A stretch of 64,000 nt of DNA, taken from CAVTWS01 sp963738445 (GTDB lineage Bacteria; Actinomycetota; Acidimicrobiia; Acidimicrobiales; SHLQ01). A program made the position numbers and the translations under genes. The DNA is taken from the NCBI GenBank assembly GCA_963738445.1, contig CAVTWS010000018.1:1-64000 (forward strand), given 5' to 3'. Of the stretch, positions 44,814 to 53,954 are shown piece by piece. The stretch's first letter is position 1. The number at the start of each line of letters is the position of its first letter. Below the pieces are notes generated by a model that saw only the letters and a list, made by a program, of their open reading frames with translations, searched no databases and had not been told where the DNA came from.

Positions 44814-45629
44814 TCAACGGACGCGGTCGATGTACCCCGTGATCAGGCGGTTGGCGATGCTGATGGGCCCCGGGATGTTCGGCAGCTCATCGATCCGGAA
44901 CCACTGGGCATCGGCGAGCTCGGATTCGTCGATCACGATGTCGCCGGACTCCCACTCGGCTTCGAACCCGAGCATGAGCGAGTTGGGGAACGGCCACGGC
45001 TGGCTCGACTGGTACCGCACGTTGCCGACGTCGACGCCGACCTCCTCTTTGATCTCCCGCTGTACACATTGCTCGAGCGTCTCCCCGGGCTCCACGAACC
45101 CGGCGAGGGCCGAGTACATGGGTACCGGGAACAACTTGCCCCGACCGAGCAGCACCTCGGGCCCCCGATGCACGAGGGTGATGATGGCCGGCGACAACCG
45201 GGGGTAGAACATCAGCCCGCAGCTCGGACACTTCGTGGACCGGTCGCCGTCGACCCATTCCGTGGCGGTCGCACAGCGGCCGCAGAACCGGTGGGTGCGC
45301 CCCCATTCGACGATCTGCACGGCCCGGCCGGCGAGCATCCAGGCGACGTCGTCGGCGCGGGAGTGGAGCGAGAACAGGTCGCTGAAGGTCGTGCCGCCGG
45401 GCGCTTCGGCCTCGGCCGACACGCCGCGGCACCACACTGGCGAACCGTGCCACATCCCCAGGAAGTGGGGACTGTCGCCGGATTCCGACTCAGCAAGATC
45501 GGCGGCGACGGCCGCGCTCACCCCGAGGCCGCCGTCCGCATCGAGCAGCACCTCGTTGCGGCGCACCAGGACCCAACGGGCATGGGACGGATCGTGGTCC
45601 GGTGGGGTGATCGCCGAGAGGAAGGTCAT
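44814..45629 (-). CDS. nudC: NAD+ diphosphatase (NudC-type Nudix hydrolase)
   Basis: A 271-residue enzyme that hydrolyses NADH/NAD to NMN and AMP and decaps NAD-capped RNA in relatives. A zinc ribbon is visible (HRFCGRCATATEWV with CPSCGLMFYPRLSP), followed by the Nudix box GFVEPGETLEQCVQREIKEE and the NudC signature SQPWPFPNSLMLGFEAEW. Catalytic Glu residues of the box are intact. It is a single gene. A 179-bp intergenic region with a long hairpin separates it from the transporter operon. Confidence 0.93.
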   Translation of the reverse strand: MTFLSAITPPDHDPSHARWVLVRRNEVLLDADGGLGVSAAVAADLAESESGDSPHFLGMWHGSPVWCRGVSAEAEAPGGTTFSDLFSLHSRADDVAWMLAGRAVQIVEWGRTHRFCGRCATATEWVDGDRSTKCPSCGLMFYPRLSPAIITLVHRGPEVLLGRGKLFPVPMYSALAGFVEPGETLEQCVQREIKEEVGVDVGNVRYQSSQPWPFPNSLMLGFEAEWESGDIVIDESELADAQWFRIDELPNIPGPISIANRLITGYIDRVR

Positions 45630-45699
45630 ACGGATCCGACCTTAGGCGCGGCCCGCGCCAGGTGCGCGCAGGCCGCGGGCCCGAGCCACCCCACTTCGA

Positions 45700-45744
45700 A
45701 CTGCGCGCGCGGAGCGACACACGTTGTCGTCTGGCGCGCGCAGT
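45700..45744. terminator. Long hairpin downstream of the transporter fusion gene
   Basis: ACTGCGCGCGC at 45700-45710 pairs with GCGCGCGCAGT at 45734-45744. An inner stem GCGACA/TGTCGT flanks a 5-base loop, giving a 45-nt structure. It lies between the end of the LivHMG fusion gene (45809, minus) and the nudC start (45629), so a terminator for the transporter operon is likely. Confidence 0.6.
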
Positions 45745-45808
45745 GGGCCCCGGGGCCCGACGTTCGTCAGGATGCGAGGGCCCCGAGGAAGCTGAGGTCA
45801 GGCGTGAG

Positions 45809-48679
45809 TTACGAGATGGCCGCGCCGGCTCGGGCCCCGCTGCGCTGGATCGCCCGATCGTCGGTGCCGAGGTAGGACGCCACGACCAGCGGGTTGTTGC
45901 GCACCTCATCCGGCGTGCCTTCGGCGATGACCTGGCCCGCTTCGAGGCAGTACACCCGATCGCTGATGCTCATGACCAGCGGCATGTCGTGCTCGATGAC
46001 CACGACGGCGGCATCGAGCTCGCGTTGGATGCGTTTGATGAGCGGACCGAACGCTTCGGACTCGCGCTGGGCCACCCCGCCCGTCGGTTCGTCGAGCAGG
46101 AGCACCCGGGCGTCGACCGCCAGGAGGCTGCCCAGCTCGACGATGCGGCGGGTACCGGTCGAGAGGGTCTCCACGAAGTGGTCGGCGTACCGGCCGAGGC
46201 CGAGATAGTCGATGAGCTCGCTCGCCTCGGACCGCTTGCGGCGCTCCGACCGCCCCGACGGTGGCAATCCGGTGAGCGACGGCACCAGCAACGACCGTTC
46301 ACGGGCCTCGAGCGCGACCATCATCGTCTCGCGGACGGTCAGCTCCGGGTACAGCCGGGCGGACTGGAACCCGCGCCCGAGCCCGAAGCGGTGGCGGGCG
46401 ACCGCCGACATCCCGCTCACATCTCGGCCCAGGACATCGATGCGCCCCGCCGATGGCACGAACCCGCTGATCGCGTTGAGCAGGGTCGATTTGCCCGCCC
46501 CGTTGGTGCCGATGAGGCCCACCAGCTCACCCGGTTCGACCCGGAAGGTGGCGTCGCTCACCGCGACGTTGCCGCCGAAGCGCACGGTGACGCCGTCGGC
46601 CAGCAACGCCGGCACCCCTTCGGGGATGGGCGATCGTTGGGTACCGGTCCGGGTCGGGATGCGCCGCTCGACGGTCGGGATGCCGACTCCGGCCGCTTCG
46701 AGCCGCCGATCCGCCCAACCGAGCAGAAGATCACGTCCCGTGTAGACGACCTGGATGAGCCCGCCGGGGAAGTACATGAGCAGGATCAGGAGGCCGATGT
46801 CGCTGGTGATGAGCCGTACCAGCTCGTTGTCATCGGCCACGGCGCCGATCCCCCGCACCCACAGCGCACCGAGCAGGGGGCCGGCGATGGAGCCGAGCCC
46901 ACCGATGATCGACACGATCACCACGTCGATGGAAGTCAGCGGCGCGAACATGGTCGACGGCTGCAAGCTCGGCTGCAGGCTCACATAGAGCGCGCCGCTG
47001 AATGCCGCGATCCCGCCCGAGATGGCGAAGCCGGTGAGCTTCATGCGGGTCGGGGAAACGGTCGACGCGCTCGCCATCTCGTCGTTCTCCCGCACCGCGA
47101 TCAGCGACCGCCCGAGACCCGTGCGTCGGATGTGGGCCACCATCGCCGCTACCAACGCCAGGCACCCGAGGACCAGGTAGTAGTAGCTGCGACGGGACGC
47201 GTTGAAATCGACCTCCAGTGGCCCCCAGTCGATGACGGGTTTGGCCGGGGGCCGGGGCGAGGTCGACCCGCCGGAGAAGAACGCCTGGTTGAACAACCAC
47301 GCACTGGCGGCGACGGCGAAGGCCAGCGTCGTGACCGACAAGAACAGGCCCTTCACTCGCAGCGCCGGGAGTCCGACGATCACCGCGGCCACCACACCGG
47401 CGGCGACGGCGACAACCAGCGCGACCCCCCACGGGAGGGCGACGGAGGCGTCGAACAGATCGAACGGGATCGGGATGTCGTGGTCGCTTGTCACGCCCAG
47501 CATGGTCAGGCCGCCGACCCCCACGAACGCGAACTGGGCCAACGACAGCTGCCCACTCCACCCCGTCAGCACGGTGAGCGAGTAGGCCACCATGGCGAAC
47601 ACCATGATCCCGGACCAGGTGAACATCGTGCTCGGGGAGTGGAAGAACACGGGGAGCAGGGCCAGCCCGCCGAAGAGCACGGCGAAGCCGATCTTGGGCA
47701 TGTTCCGCACCCACCAGATGTCCTGGAGCCGACCGGGGATGGGTTTGACCTTGGGCGACAGCGACCAGTTGGCATCATCGGATCGGCGACCACGGCGGGC
47801 GAACACCACGATCAGGAGCACGGCGGCGAAGAGGTACAGCTCGACGATCGTGCGATTGGTCGACTCGACGTTGCCGAGCACGATCTGCTCGATGATGCCC
47901 ACGGCGATGCCGGCCACCAACGCCCGGGGGATCGAGGACATGCGGGCCAGCAGCGACACGACCAGGGCCCGGAGCAGCAGCGGCGGGCCGAGCGCCGCGG
48001 TACCGGCCTGAGCGGCGTTGATGCCCTGGAGCGGCGCGAACAGGATGGCGGTGGCCGCCGCGAACGCCCCGGCGATGATCCACACGATGGTCGACGTCGT
48101 CTTGGGGCTGATGCCGTAGACCCGCGCGGTGTCGGGATTCGACGCGCTGGCCCGCACGGCCAGACCGAACCGGGTACGGGTGAGGAACAACGCCAGTCCC
48201 AACACGAGGATCGGGATGATGAGGAGAATGACCACCTCCCGCTCCAGGATCCGCAGGTCGTCAGTAGGTTCCCACTTGACCTTGAACGGCAACGGGATCG
48301 GCCCGCCGGTGATCACCTTGGGTAGGTAGATACGTGAGCCGGCCAGGATGGTGCCCACCCCGATCGTGGCGATCAGAACGACCAGGCGCGGCGACGCGAA
48401 CAGGCGTCTGATCACAATGAGCTCGACCACCGCCCCGATGGCCGCACCGAGCGCGACGCACAAGATGAACGACACCCACCAGTTGACGTCGTACCGGACG
48501 TGCAGGAGCACGAAGACGGCCACGCAGAAGGCGCCCATCTCGCCGTGCGCGAAGTTCAAGGTGCCGGTGGAGCGGTACACGAGCAGGAAGCCGGCGGCGA
48601 ACGCGGCGTAGGTCAGGCCGGTCACGAGACCGATGAGCAGATCCTGCTGGGAGATCTCGAAGCCGATGAGTTCGATCAT
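45809..48679 (-). CDS. Branched-chain amino acid-type ABC transporter, LivH-LivM-LivG triple fusion
   Basis: A 956-residue protein joining three subunits that are normally separate. Residues 1-300 are a LivH-like permease (FAAGFLLVYRSTGTLNFAHG; later VRASASNPDTARVYGIS). About 320-650 is a LivM-like permease (LTGWSGQLSLAQFAFVGVGG; LIAVRENDEMASASTVSPTR). About 690-935 is a LivG-like ATPase with Walker A LIGTNGAGKSTLLNAI, signature LSTGTRRIVELGSLLAV and Walker B VLLLDEPTGGVAQ. It starts at ATG 48679, 2 bp from the end of the MFS-LivF gene. It would import a hydrophobic amino acid, amide or related compound with the binding protein encoded at 51067. Confidence 0.93.
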   Translation of the reverse strand: MIELIGFEISQQDLLIGLVTGLTYAAFAAGFLLVYRSTGTLNFAHGEMGAFCVAVFVLLHVRYDVNWWVSFILCVALGAAIGAVVELIVIRRLFASPRLVVLIATIGVGTILAGSRIYLPKVITGGPIPLPFKVKWEPTDDLRILEREVVILLIIPILVLGLALFLTRTRFGLAVRASASNPDTARVYGISPKTTSTIVWIIAGAFAAATAILFAPLQGINAAQAGTAALGPPLLLRALVVSLLARMSSIPRALVAGIAVGIIEQIVLGNVESTNRTIVELYLFAAVLLIVVFARRGRRSDDANWSLSPKVKPIPGRLQDIWWVRNMPKIGFAVLFGGLALLPVFFHSPSTMFTWSGIMVFAMVAYSLTVLTGWSGQLSLAQFAFVGVGGLTMLGVTSDHDIPIPFDLFDASVALPWGVALVVAVAAGVVAAVIVGLPALRVKGLFLSVTTLAFAVAASAWLFNQAFFSGGSTSPRPPAKPVIDWGPLEVDFNASRRSYYYLVLGCLALVAAMVAHIRRTGLGRSLIAVRENDEMASASTVSPTRMKLTGFAISGGIAAFSGALYVSLQPSLQPSTMFAPLTSIDVVIVSIIGGLGSIAGPLLGALWVRGIGAVADDNELVRLITSDIGLLILLMYFPGGLIQVVYTGRDLLLGWADRRLEAAGVGIPTVERRIPTRTGTQRSPIPEGVPALLADGVTVRFGGNVAVSDATFRVEPGELVGLIGTNGAGKSTLLNAISGFVPSAGRIDVLGRDVSGMSAVARHRFGLGRGFQSARLYPELTVRETMMVALEARERSLLVPSLTGLPPSGRSERRKRSEASELIDYLGLGRYADHFVETLSTGTRRIVELGSLLAVDARVLLLDEPTGGVAQRESEAFGPLIKRIQRELDAAVVVIEHDMPLVMSISDRVYCLEAGQVIAEGTPDEVRNNPLVVASYLGTDDRAIQRSGARAGAAIS

Positions 48680-48681
48680 GC

Positions 48682-50890
48682 TCAGCCCCTCTCCCCGCCG
48701 AGGAACACGGCCCGGGCCAGGTCGTCACGTTCCGCCAGCTCCTGGGCAGGCCCCTCGAAGCGCACCCGACCCTTCTCCATGAACACCGCCCGATCGGCGA
48801 TGGCGAGAGCCACGTTCAGCGACTGCTCGACGACGATCATCGTCTGCCCCCGGGCCCGCAGGCCCTCGACGACTTCGAGGAGCTCTTGGACCACGACGGG
48901 TGCCAACCCCAGGCTCAGCTCGTCGATGATGAGCACCTCCGGTTCGTGCATGAGCGCCATGGCGAGCGCGAGCATCTGCTGCTGGCCGCCCGAGAGCTCG
49001 CTCGCCGGCTCGTCGAGCCGACCCTTCAGCGCGGGGAAGGTGCCGAGCACCGAGTCGATGCGGGCCCGTTCGTCAGGCTTGCTCAGCCGGCTGCTGAGGA
49101 GGGACGACCGGAGGTTCTGCCCGACGGTGAGCTCGAGGAAGGTGCCCGCGCCCCCTCGCAGCTGCACCACCCCCTCACGGAAACGACGTTCAGCGGCGGC
49201 GTAGGTGAGGGTCACCCCGTTCAGGCGGACGACCCCGCGGTCCGGCGTTCCGAGCCCACTGATGACCCGCAGGACGGTCGACTTCCCGGCCCCGTTGGTG
49301 CCCAGCAGGGCGAGCGTCTCGCCCCGGTGCACCTCGAAGCTGCAGTCGAACAGCACCTGGACCGGGCCGTAGCTGAAGTCCAGGTTGTGCACCTGGATGA
49401 CCGGGGTCTTCTCGGGATCGGCCTTCATCCGATCGATCTCGGCCTGCTCCTCGAGCAGCTCCTCCACCGCCAGGGAGATGTCGCGCCGGATGTAGCGACT
49501 GCCGAACACGATGATGGCGCCGCCGATCGAGCGCGGCCGGCGGGGCTGCCGCGGTCATGGCGGTCCGGGAGCCGTAGGCGTCGGACAACTGCCCGACGAG
49601 CAGTCCGCCGATGAACCCGCCCATGAGGAAGATGAACACGGGGATCAAGGCGAACGCCTGGGCGCGGATCCGGTAGGGCGAGACCGCTCCGACGATCATC
49701 GGGGCGGCCACGAACGCGGCCGAGATGGCCGCTTGCGCGAGTCCGAGCGACACGACCAGCAGCCACAACGTGTGGAATCGGAGCCCGGGCACGTACAGAA
49801 CGCCGGCGAACACGACCAGGAACCCGGCGGTGCGCATCACCAGCGGCGGGGAGAGGCGGAACTGCCGGTCGAAGTACGTCCCGGCCAGCATCGGCGCGAG
49901 CAGGGCGGGGATCCAGAGCAGGGCCTCGATGATGCCGCGATCGAGCGCGTCCTTGCCGTACTCGTCCTCGAGCAGCAGGTTGAATTGGAGGGGGATGGCG
50001 ATGAGCGCGAAGCCGAGCACCCCGATGCCGATGCACAACGAGTAGAAGGTCTTGACCTTCTTCAGGCGGGCGAACGCCGCGCTGGTCGACACCGGGAGCT
50101 CGTCGCCGGTGTGTTCGAGCTGGCTCCCGAGCACGGCCTGCTGGTCCCACTTGCCCCGATCGGGTTCCTTGAGCCGCAGCGACAGCAGGCCCAGGATGAT
50201 CGGCGGGATGGCGAGGAGGTACAACGCGGTGCGCCAACCCTCCGTACCTCCGACGCCGGTCGCGATGCCGCCGATGATGAGCGGGCCGGTCAGCAGCCCC
50301 AGCGGGCGGGCCAGCGCCTCGAACCCGAAGATCCGGCCGCGGGCCTGGATCGGGTAGGCGTCCGACAGCAGGGAGCTGGACACGGGGATGCGGTAGGCCT
50401 GCCCGATGCCGGTGCCGACGTTCGTCCAGAACATCTGGAACGGGTTCGCCGCTGCGCCGGTGAGGAACATGGTGATGGCCCAGAAGAACGAGGCGATCGG
50501 GATGATGGTGGTGCGTTTGATGTGGTCGGCGGCTGCGGCCATGGGCACGGCGCCGAGCACGAGGGCCACACCGCCGAAGCTCAACACGCCCTGCAGGGTC
50601 GTGTCGCTGATGTCGAACGTCTCCTGGATGTCCGGTCCCACCACCCGGATCGCCCGCGGGATCTCGTCGACGAAGTGCAGGAGGAACATCATCACCAACA
50701 TCGATCTTCCGCCGACGCCGACGGCCTCCTTGAGCGACATCGGATCGTCGCCCACGCCGGGGAGCAGGTCGTCGGGCAGGATCGTGACCTGGTCACGGGC
50801 GGCCTGCTCGGCTTGGCGTTTCGCCTCCTCGTCGAGCACCGCCGCAGCCAACACAGCCGGGTCGTCGAAGCCAGGCTCGAAGTCGTTCAC
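48682..50890 (-). CDS. MFS permease fused to a LivF-type ABC ATPase (one frameshift near 49540)
   Basis: From GTG 50890 the N-terminal 460 residues form a 12-helix major facilitator domain (FTDIS-type motifs such as AAADHIKRTTIIPIASFFWA, QARGRIFGFEALARPLGLLT, YDRQF-like TYFDRQFRLSPPLV). After one extra base near 49540 the chain continues through IIVFGSRYIRRDISLAVEEL and an acidic helix (EEQAEIDRMKADPEKTP). A complete LivF ATPase follows: Walker A LLGTNGAGKSTVLRV, signature SELSGGQQQMLALAMALM, LIIDELSLGLAP. An MFS-ABC fusion is unusual but fits with the neighbouring LivHMG fusion, which lacks LivF. Confidence 0.85.
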
Positions 50891-51066
50891 GGTGTCGGTT
50901 CCCCCCGGATGGCCGTCAGGGCGATGATTCTGGTCGACAACAGTCCCGCGGCACCAGTGGGGCGGCGTTCGGGTCGACGCGGTCGCCCTGCGCACTTGTG
51001 GGCGCTCGATCGCTACGGCCAGACTGTCGGCGCTGTCGAGGGGCGACGGCGAAAGAGGGGTCTCCA

Positions 51067-52729
51067 ATGAGTCGACGATTGCTCGCACTGCTGTCCTGTC
51101 TCCTGGCGTTCGCGATGGTTGCGGCCGCCTGTGGTGACGACGACGATGACGACGGCACCGCCGCCGATGGTGGTGATGGGACCGCCGAAACCACCACGAC
51201 AGCCGGCGACACCGCGACGGGCGACACCGAGGCTCCGGACGACACCACCACCACCGTCGTGACCGACACCACCGAAGCCGGTGGAGGAGAAGCAACCGGC
51301 GATGCGTTCGCCAACTACGACGATCCCCGCGGGGGCATCTTCTCGGACTTCGCCACCAGCTTCGTGCGTGATGACCCGTTCTCGTCGCTCGACGAGTTCT
51401 GCGTGCCTCACGACCCGGCCGCCGAGCTCACCGAGTCCGACGACGGCATCACCGCCGAATCCATCAAGCTCGTCCACCTGCGCAGCCGCCTGGAGCAACT
51501 GAGCCGACATCGGCTTCGCCGTGCCGGTCGGTGACCCGGCGCTGATGTTCCAGGCCTTCGTCGACTACGTCAACGACGAATTGCGGGGGCGTGCGGGGGC
51601 GCCAGATCGATCTCGGCCTCGTCGAGGTCGATGCCTTCAACGCAGCCGCAGACATCGATGCCCTGCGCAACGAAGCCTGCATCGAGGCCACCGAGGACGA
51701 GGGCGGCGTCATCGTGATGAACAGCACCGGCTTCACGGGCTCGGCGATCCTGTGCATCGTGGAGGAGCACGGACGTTGCGTTCATCACCACGCAGGGCAA
51801 CCCCGACGAGCTACACCGAACGATCCGAGGACCGCCTCGTCGCTCTGTCACCGACGCTCGGCGAAGGCCGTCGAGTTCCTGGCGGGCGCCTTGTTGGAGA
51901 ACGGTTCCCTCGAGGGTCAGATCATCGGTGTGGTCGGCGCCGGACACACCCGGCGAGCCCGAAGACGTGGAGGCGTTCCTCGTCCAGCCGTTGCGCGACG
52001 CCGGATTCGAGGTCGTCTACGACGTCATCGGTTGCCAGGGCGGCAGCACGTGCGCCCAGGGCCTCCAGGAGTCGGTCACCAACATGATCGACGACGGCGT
52101 CACCGCCGTGTTCAACACGATGAACGTCGTGTCGTGGCCGCAGTACCTGACCGAGATGGTGACCCAGGGCGTGCTAGCCGGCGACATCCAGTTCTACGCC
52201 TCGGACTTCAACAGCCAGGCCGGCGACCTCGTGTCGAGCAAGGTGGTCACCTTCGGCGGCGCCGACGCCGGCAACCTGTACAACGGGGCCATCATCGTCG
52301 ACGACGCCGACACCGGGGCGTTCCGCAACCCCGACTTCGAAGAGCGCCCGTTCAACGACATGTGCTATCGACACGTTCAGCGAGGCGACCGGCATCGAGT
52401 ACGACCTCTTCGATCCGGTCGAGAACACCGCTTACGGCATGGTCACCACCGTGTGCACCGAGGTGCGCATGGCGCTGCGGGCGATCTACGACGCCGGCGA
52501 CAACCCGACCCGGGCGGACATCTTCTCTGCTCTGGCCGGCCTCGGACCTGTCGACATCCAGAACATGGTTCCGGCGTCGGTCGTGCCCGGCAAGCCGTCT
52601 GTTCCGGATGCGATCCACACCATGCAGTTCACCTACCCGTGCGTGGTCGAAGGCACCGGGTTCGGTGAGGAGAACACCTGCATCGTCCCCGTCGAGGGCG
52701 ACGAGTGGGTGCCCGCACCACGCGGCTGA
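51067..52729 (+). pseudogene. ABC transporter substrate-binding lipoprotein, seven frame changes
   Basis: A periplasmic-binding-protein-like lipoprotein for the divergent fusion transporter. ATG 51067 gives a signal and lipobox (LLSCLLAFAMVAAACGDDDD), then an Asp/Thr-rich linker. The two-lobe domain is spread over three frames: SIKLVHLRSRLEQLS, VGDPALMFQAFVDYVNDELR, RQIDLGLVEVDAFNAAADID, TEDEGGVIVMNSTGFTGSAI, then DVEAFLVQPLRDAGFEVVYD, FNTMNVVSWPQYLTEMVTQ and GMVTTVCTEVRMALRAIYD. Each step is one extra base (about 51500, 51590, 51768, 51818, 51862, 51945, 52368). The intact family pattern between joins suggests sequence error rather than decay. Confidence 0.85.
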
Positions 52730-52766
52730 CCCACACGCCACCACCCACAGACCCACCATCCACACG

Positions 52767-52816
52767 TTTCTGGGAGGGCAACCTGTCGCATACGCAACAG
52801 GTTGCCCTCCCAGAAC
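52767..52816. repeat. 50-bp hairpin element (copy B)
   Basis: TTCTGGGAGGGCAACCTGT at 52768-52786 and its exact complement at 52797-52815 form a 19-bp stem around the loop CGCATACGCA. It matches the element at 19307-19356 in length and ends, and in the core CAACCYGTCGCMTACRC. Differences in the stem are compensated. It follows the binding-protein stop by 38 bp and may act as its terminator. Confidence 0.8.
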
Positions 52817-52851
52817 ACTTGGCGGCGGGGCGGCGCGCGGGCGGTATCGCG

Positions 52852-52980
52852 TCAGGTGCCCGATGAGGACGAATGACCGGCGGCGCCGGCCCACTTCACC
52901 ACCGTGAACGCCGTCGCCGATGTGGCCAGCATCGCGCTCAACCCACCCACGGCCGCCGCGGCCTGGATGGCGTCGGACGG
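52852..52980 (-). pseudogene. Remnant of a LysE-family translocator gene
   Basis: On the minus strand about 40 codons ending at TGA 52852 give DAIQAAAAVGGLSAMLATSA and TAFTVVKWAGAAGHSSSSGT. This resembles the LysE/RhtB segment between the first and second helices (GLSALLAxSPLAFTALKLAGAA), then breaks off where the conserved YLVWLG would follow. There is no start codon or remaining N-terminus upstream before the MaoC gene. It is probably a decayed fragment, left beside the 50-bp repeat element. Confidence 0.5.
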
Positions 52981-52991
52981 TCAGAGCCGAA

Positions 52992-53948
52992 TCAGTAGTA
53001 CAGCAACGTGCCGTAGCCGAGCCGGACCAACTCACCCCGCTGGTTCGTCAACCGGTGTTCGGCCGTGAACACCGCGGTCGGACCCAGGCGCATCTCCTTC
53101 TCGACCACGTCGACGAGGCGGCTGGTGCCGGTGATGACGTCGCCGGGCCGGATCGGCGCGAAGTAGAGGGAGCGCTGGCCGCCGTTGAGGATCCGGTGCC
53201 CGGGTGCGTTGCCGATCGGCCGCATCCAGGCGTCGCCGAACGCCCGGCGGGGGCTCCAGGCGAACGGCTCGAACTCGGGCGGGGCGACGAAACCACCCCA
53301 GGGCCCGGCGGCGGCGACCGCCTCGTCGAGCATCCGCTCCGGGGCCGGCTCGGGCCAGTGCGTGGCGAGGCTCCATTTGCGGATGTCGTTCACCCCGACG
53401 GGCCAGCTCGTGACCGGCTCCGTCCGGGTGTCGATCAGATCGATCTCCGCCCGGGTCAGCATCACCCCCGGCGCGGCGTCGCCGGAGGGAGGGAGTGGCC
53501 CCGGGTCGGGGAGCACCCGAGGGGCGCCGTCCCAGAGCTGCACGGTGGCGGTGCCGGGGGTGGTGTCGACGCCGTCCTGGTTGGTCACACCGAGATCGAG
53601 GTGCACGAGACGCACTCCCTCCCGGATCTCCTTGCCGGTGACGGTCGCCCAGGTCGACAAGGTGTCGCCCTTGAAGTTCAGCGCCCGGAACTGGCACGAG
53701 AACGTCACGACGCCACCGGCGTCGCCGAGCCACGCGCCGAGCGCGTTGTGCAGATAGGCGATCCGGAGGTTGCCCATGCCGAAGGCGGCCGGTTGGCCGG
53801 CGGCCCGAGCATCGTCGTGATCCATGTGGATCGGAACGAACTCGTCGTTGACGGCGGCGTAACGGTTCCAATGAGCAAAGTCGGTGGTCCGTACGAGATC
53901 CGGGACCTGGTCACCGACCCGGATCGTCTCGTAGTCGAGTTCGCTCAC
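52992..53948 (-). CDS. MaoC-like hydratase with two hotdog domains
   Basis: A 318-residue protein related to MaoC dehydratases and FAS1-like dehydratase domains. The N-terminal hotdog reads LDYETIRVGDQVPDLVRTTD, with a core RYAAVNDEFVPIHMDHDDAR, the Asp-His pair of the hydratase motif, and AAFGMGNLRIAYLHNALGAW. The C-terminal half has the second hotdog (GHRILNGGQRSLYFAPIRPG and RLGPTAVFTAEHRLTNQRGE). It probably hydrates an enoyl thioester, possibly CoA-linked. It begins 7 bp downstream of the VOC gene on the same strand. Confidence 0.88.
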   Translation of the reverse strand: MSELDYETIRVGDQVPDLVRTTDFAHWNRYAAVNDEFVPIHMDHDDARAAGQPAAFGMGNLRIAYLHNALGAWLGDAGGVVTFSCQFRALNFKGDTLSTWATVTGKEIREGVRLVHLDLGVTNQDGVDTTPGTATVQLWDGAPRVLPDPGPLPPSGDAAPGVMLTRAEIDLIDTRTEPVTSWPVGVNDIRKWSLATHWPEPAPERMLDEAVAAAGPWGGFVAPPEFEPFAWSPRRAFGDAWMRPIGNAPGHRILNGGQRSLYFAPIRPGDVITGTSRLVDVVEKEMRLGPTAVFTAEHRLTNQRGELVRLGYGTLLYY

Positions 53949-53954
53949 GTCGCC

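Noticed and set aside
45662..48325. An 887-codon open frame on the plus strand
   Set aside because: It is rich in Arg, His, Asp and Gly and lies opposite the clean LivHMG fusion; it is a GC-bias shadow.
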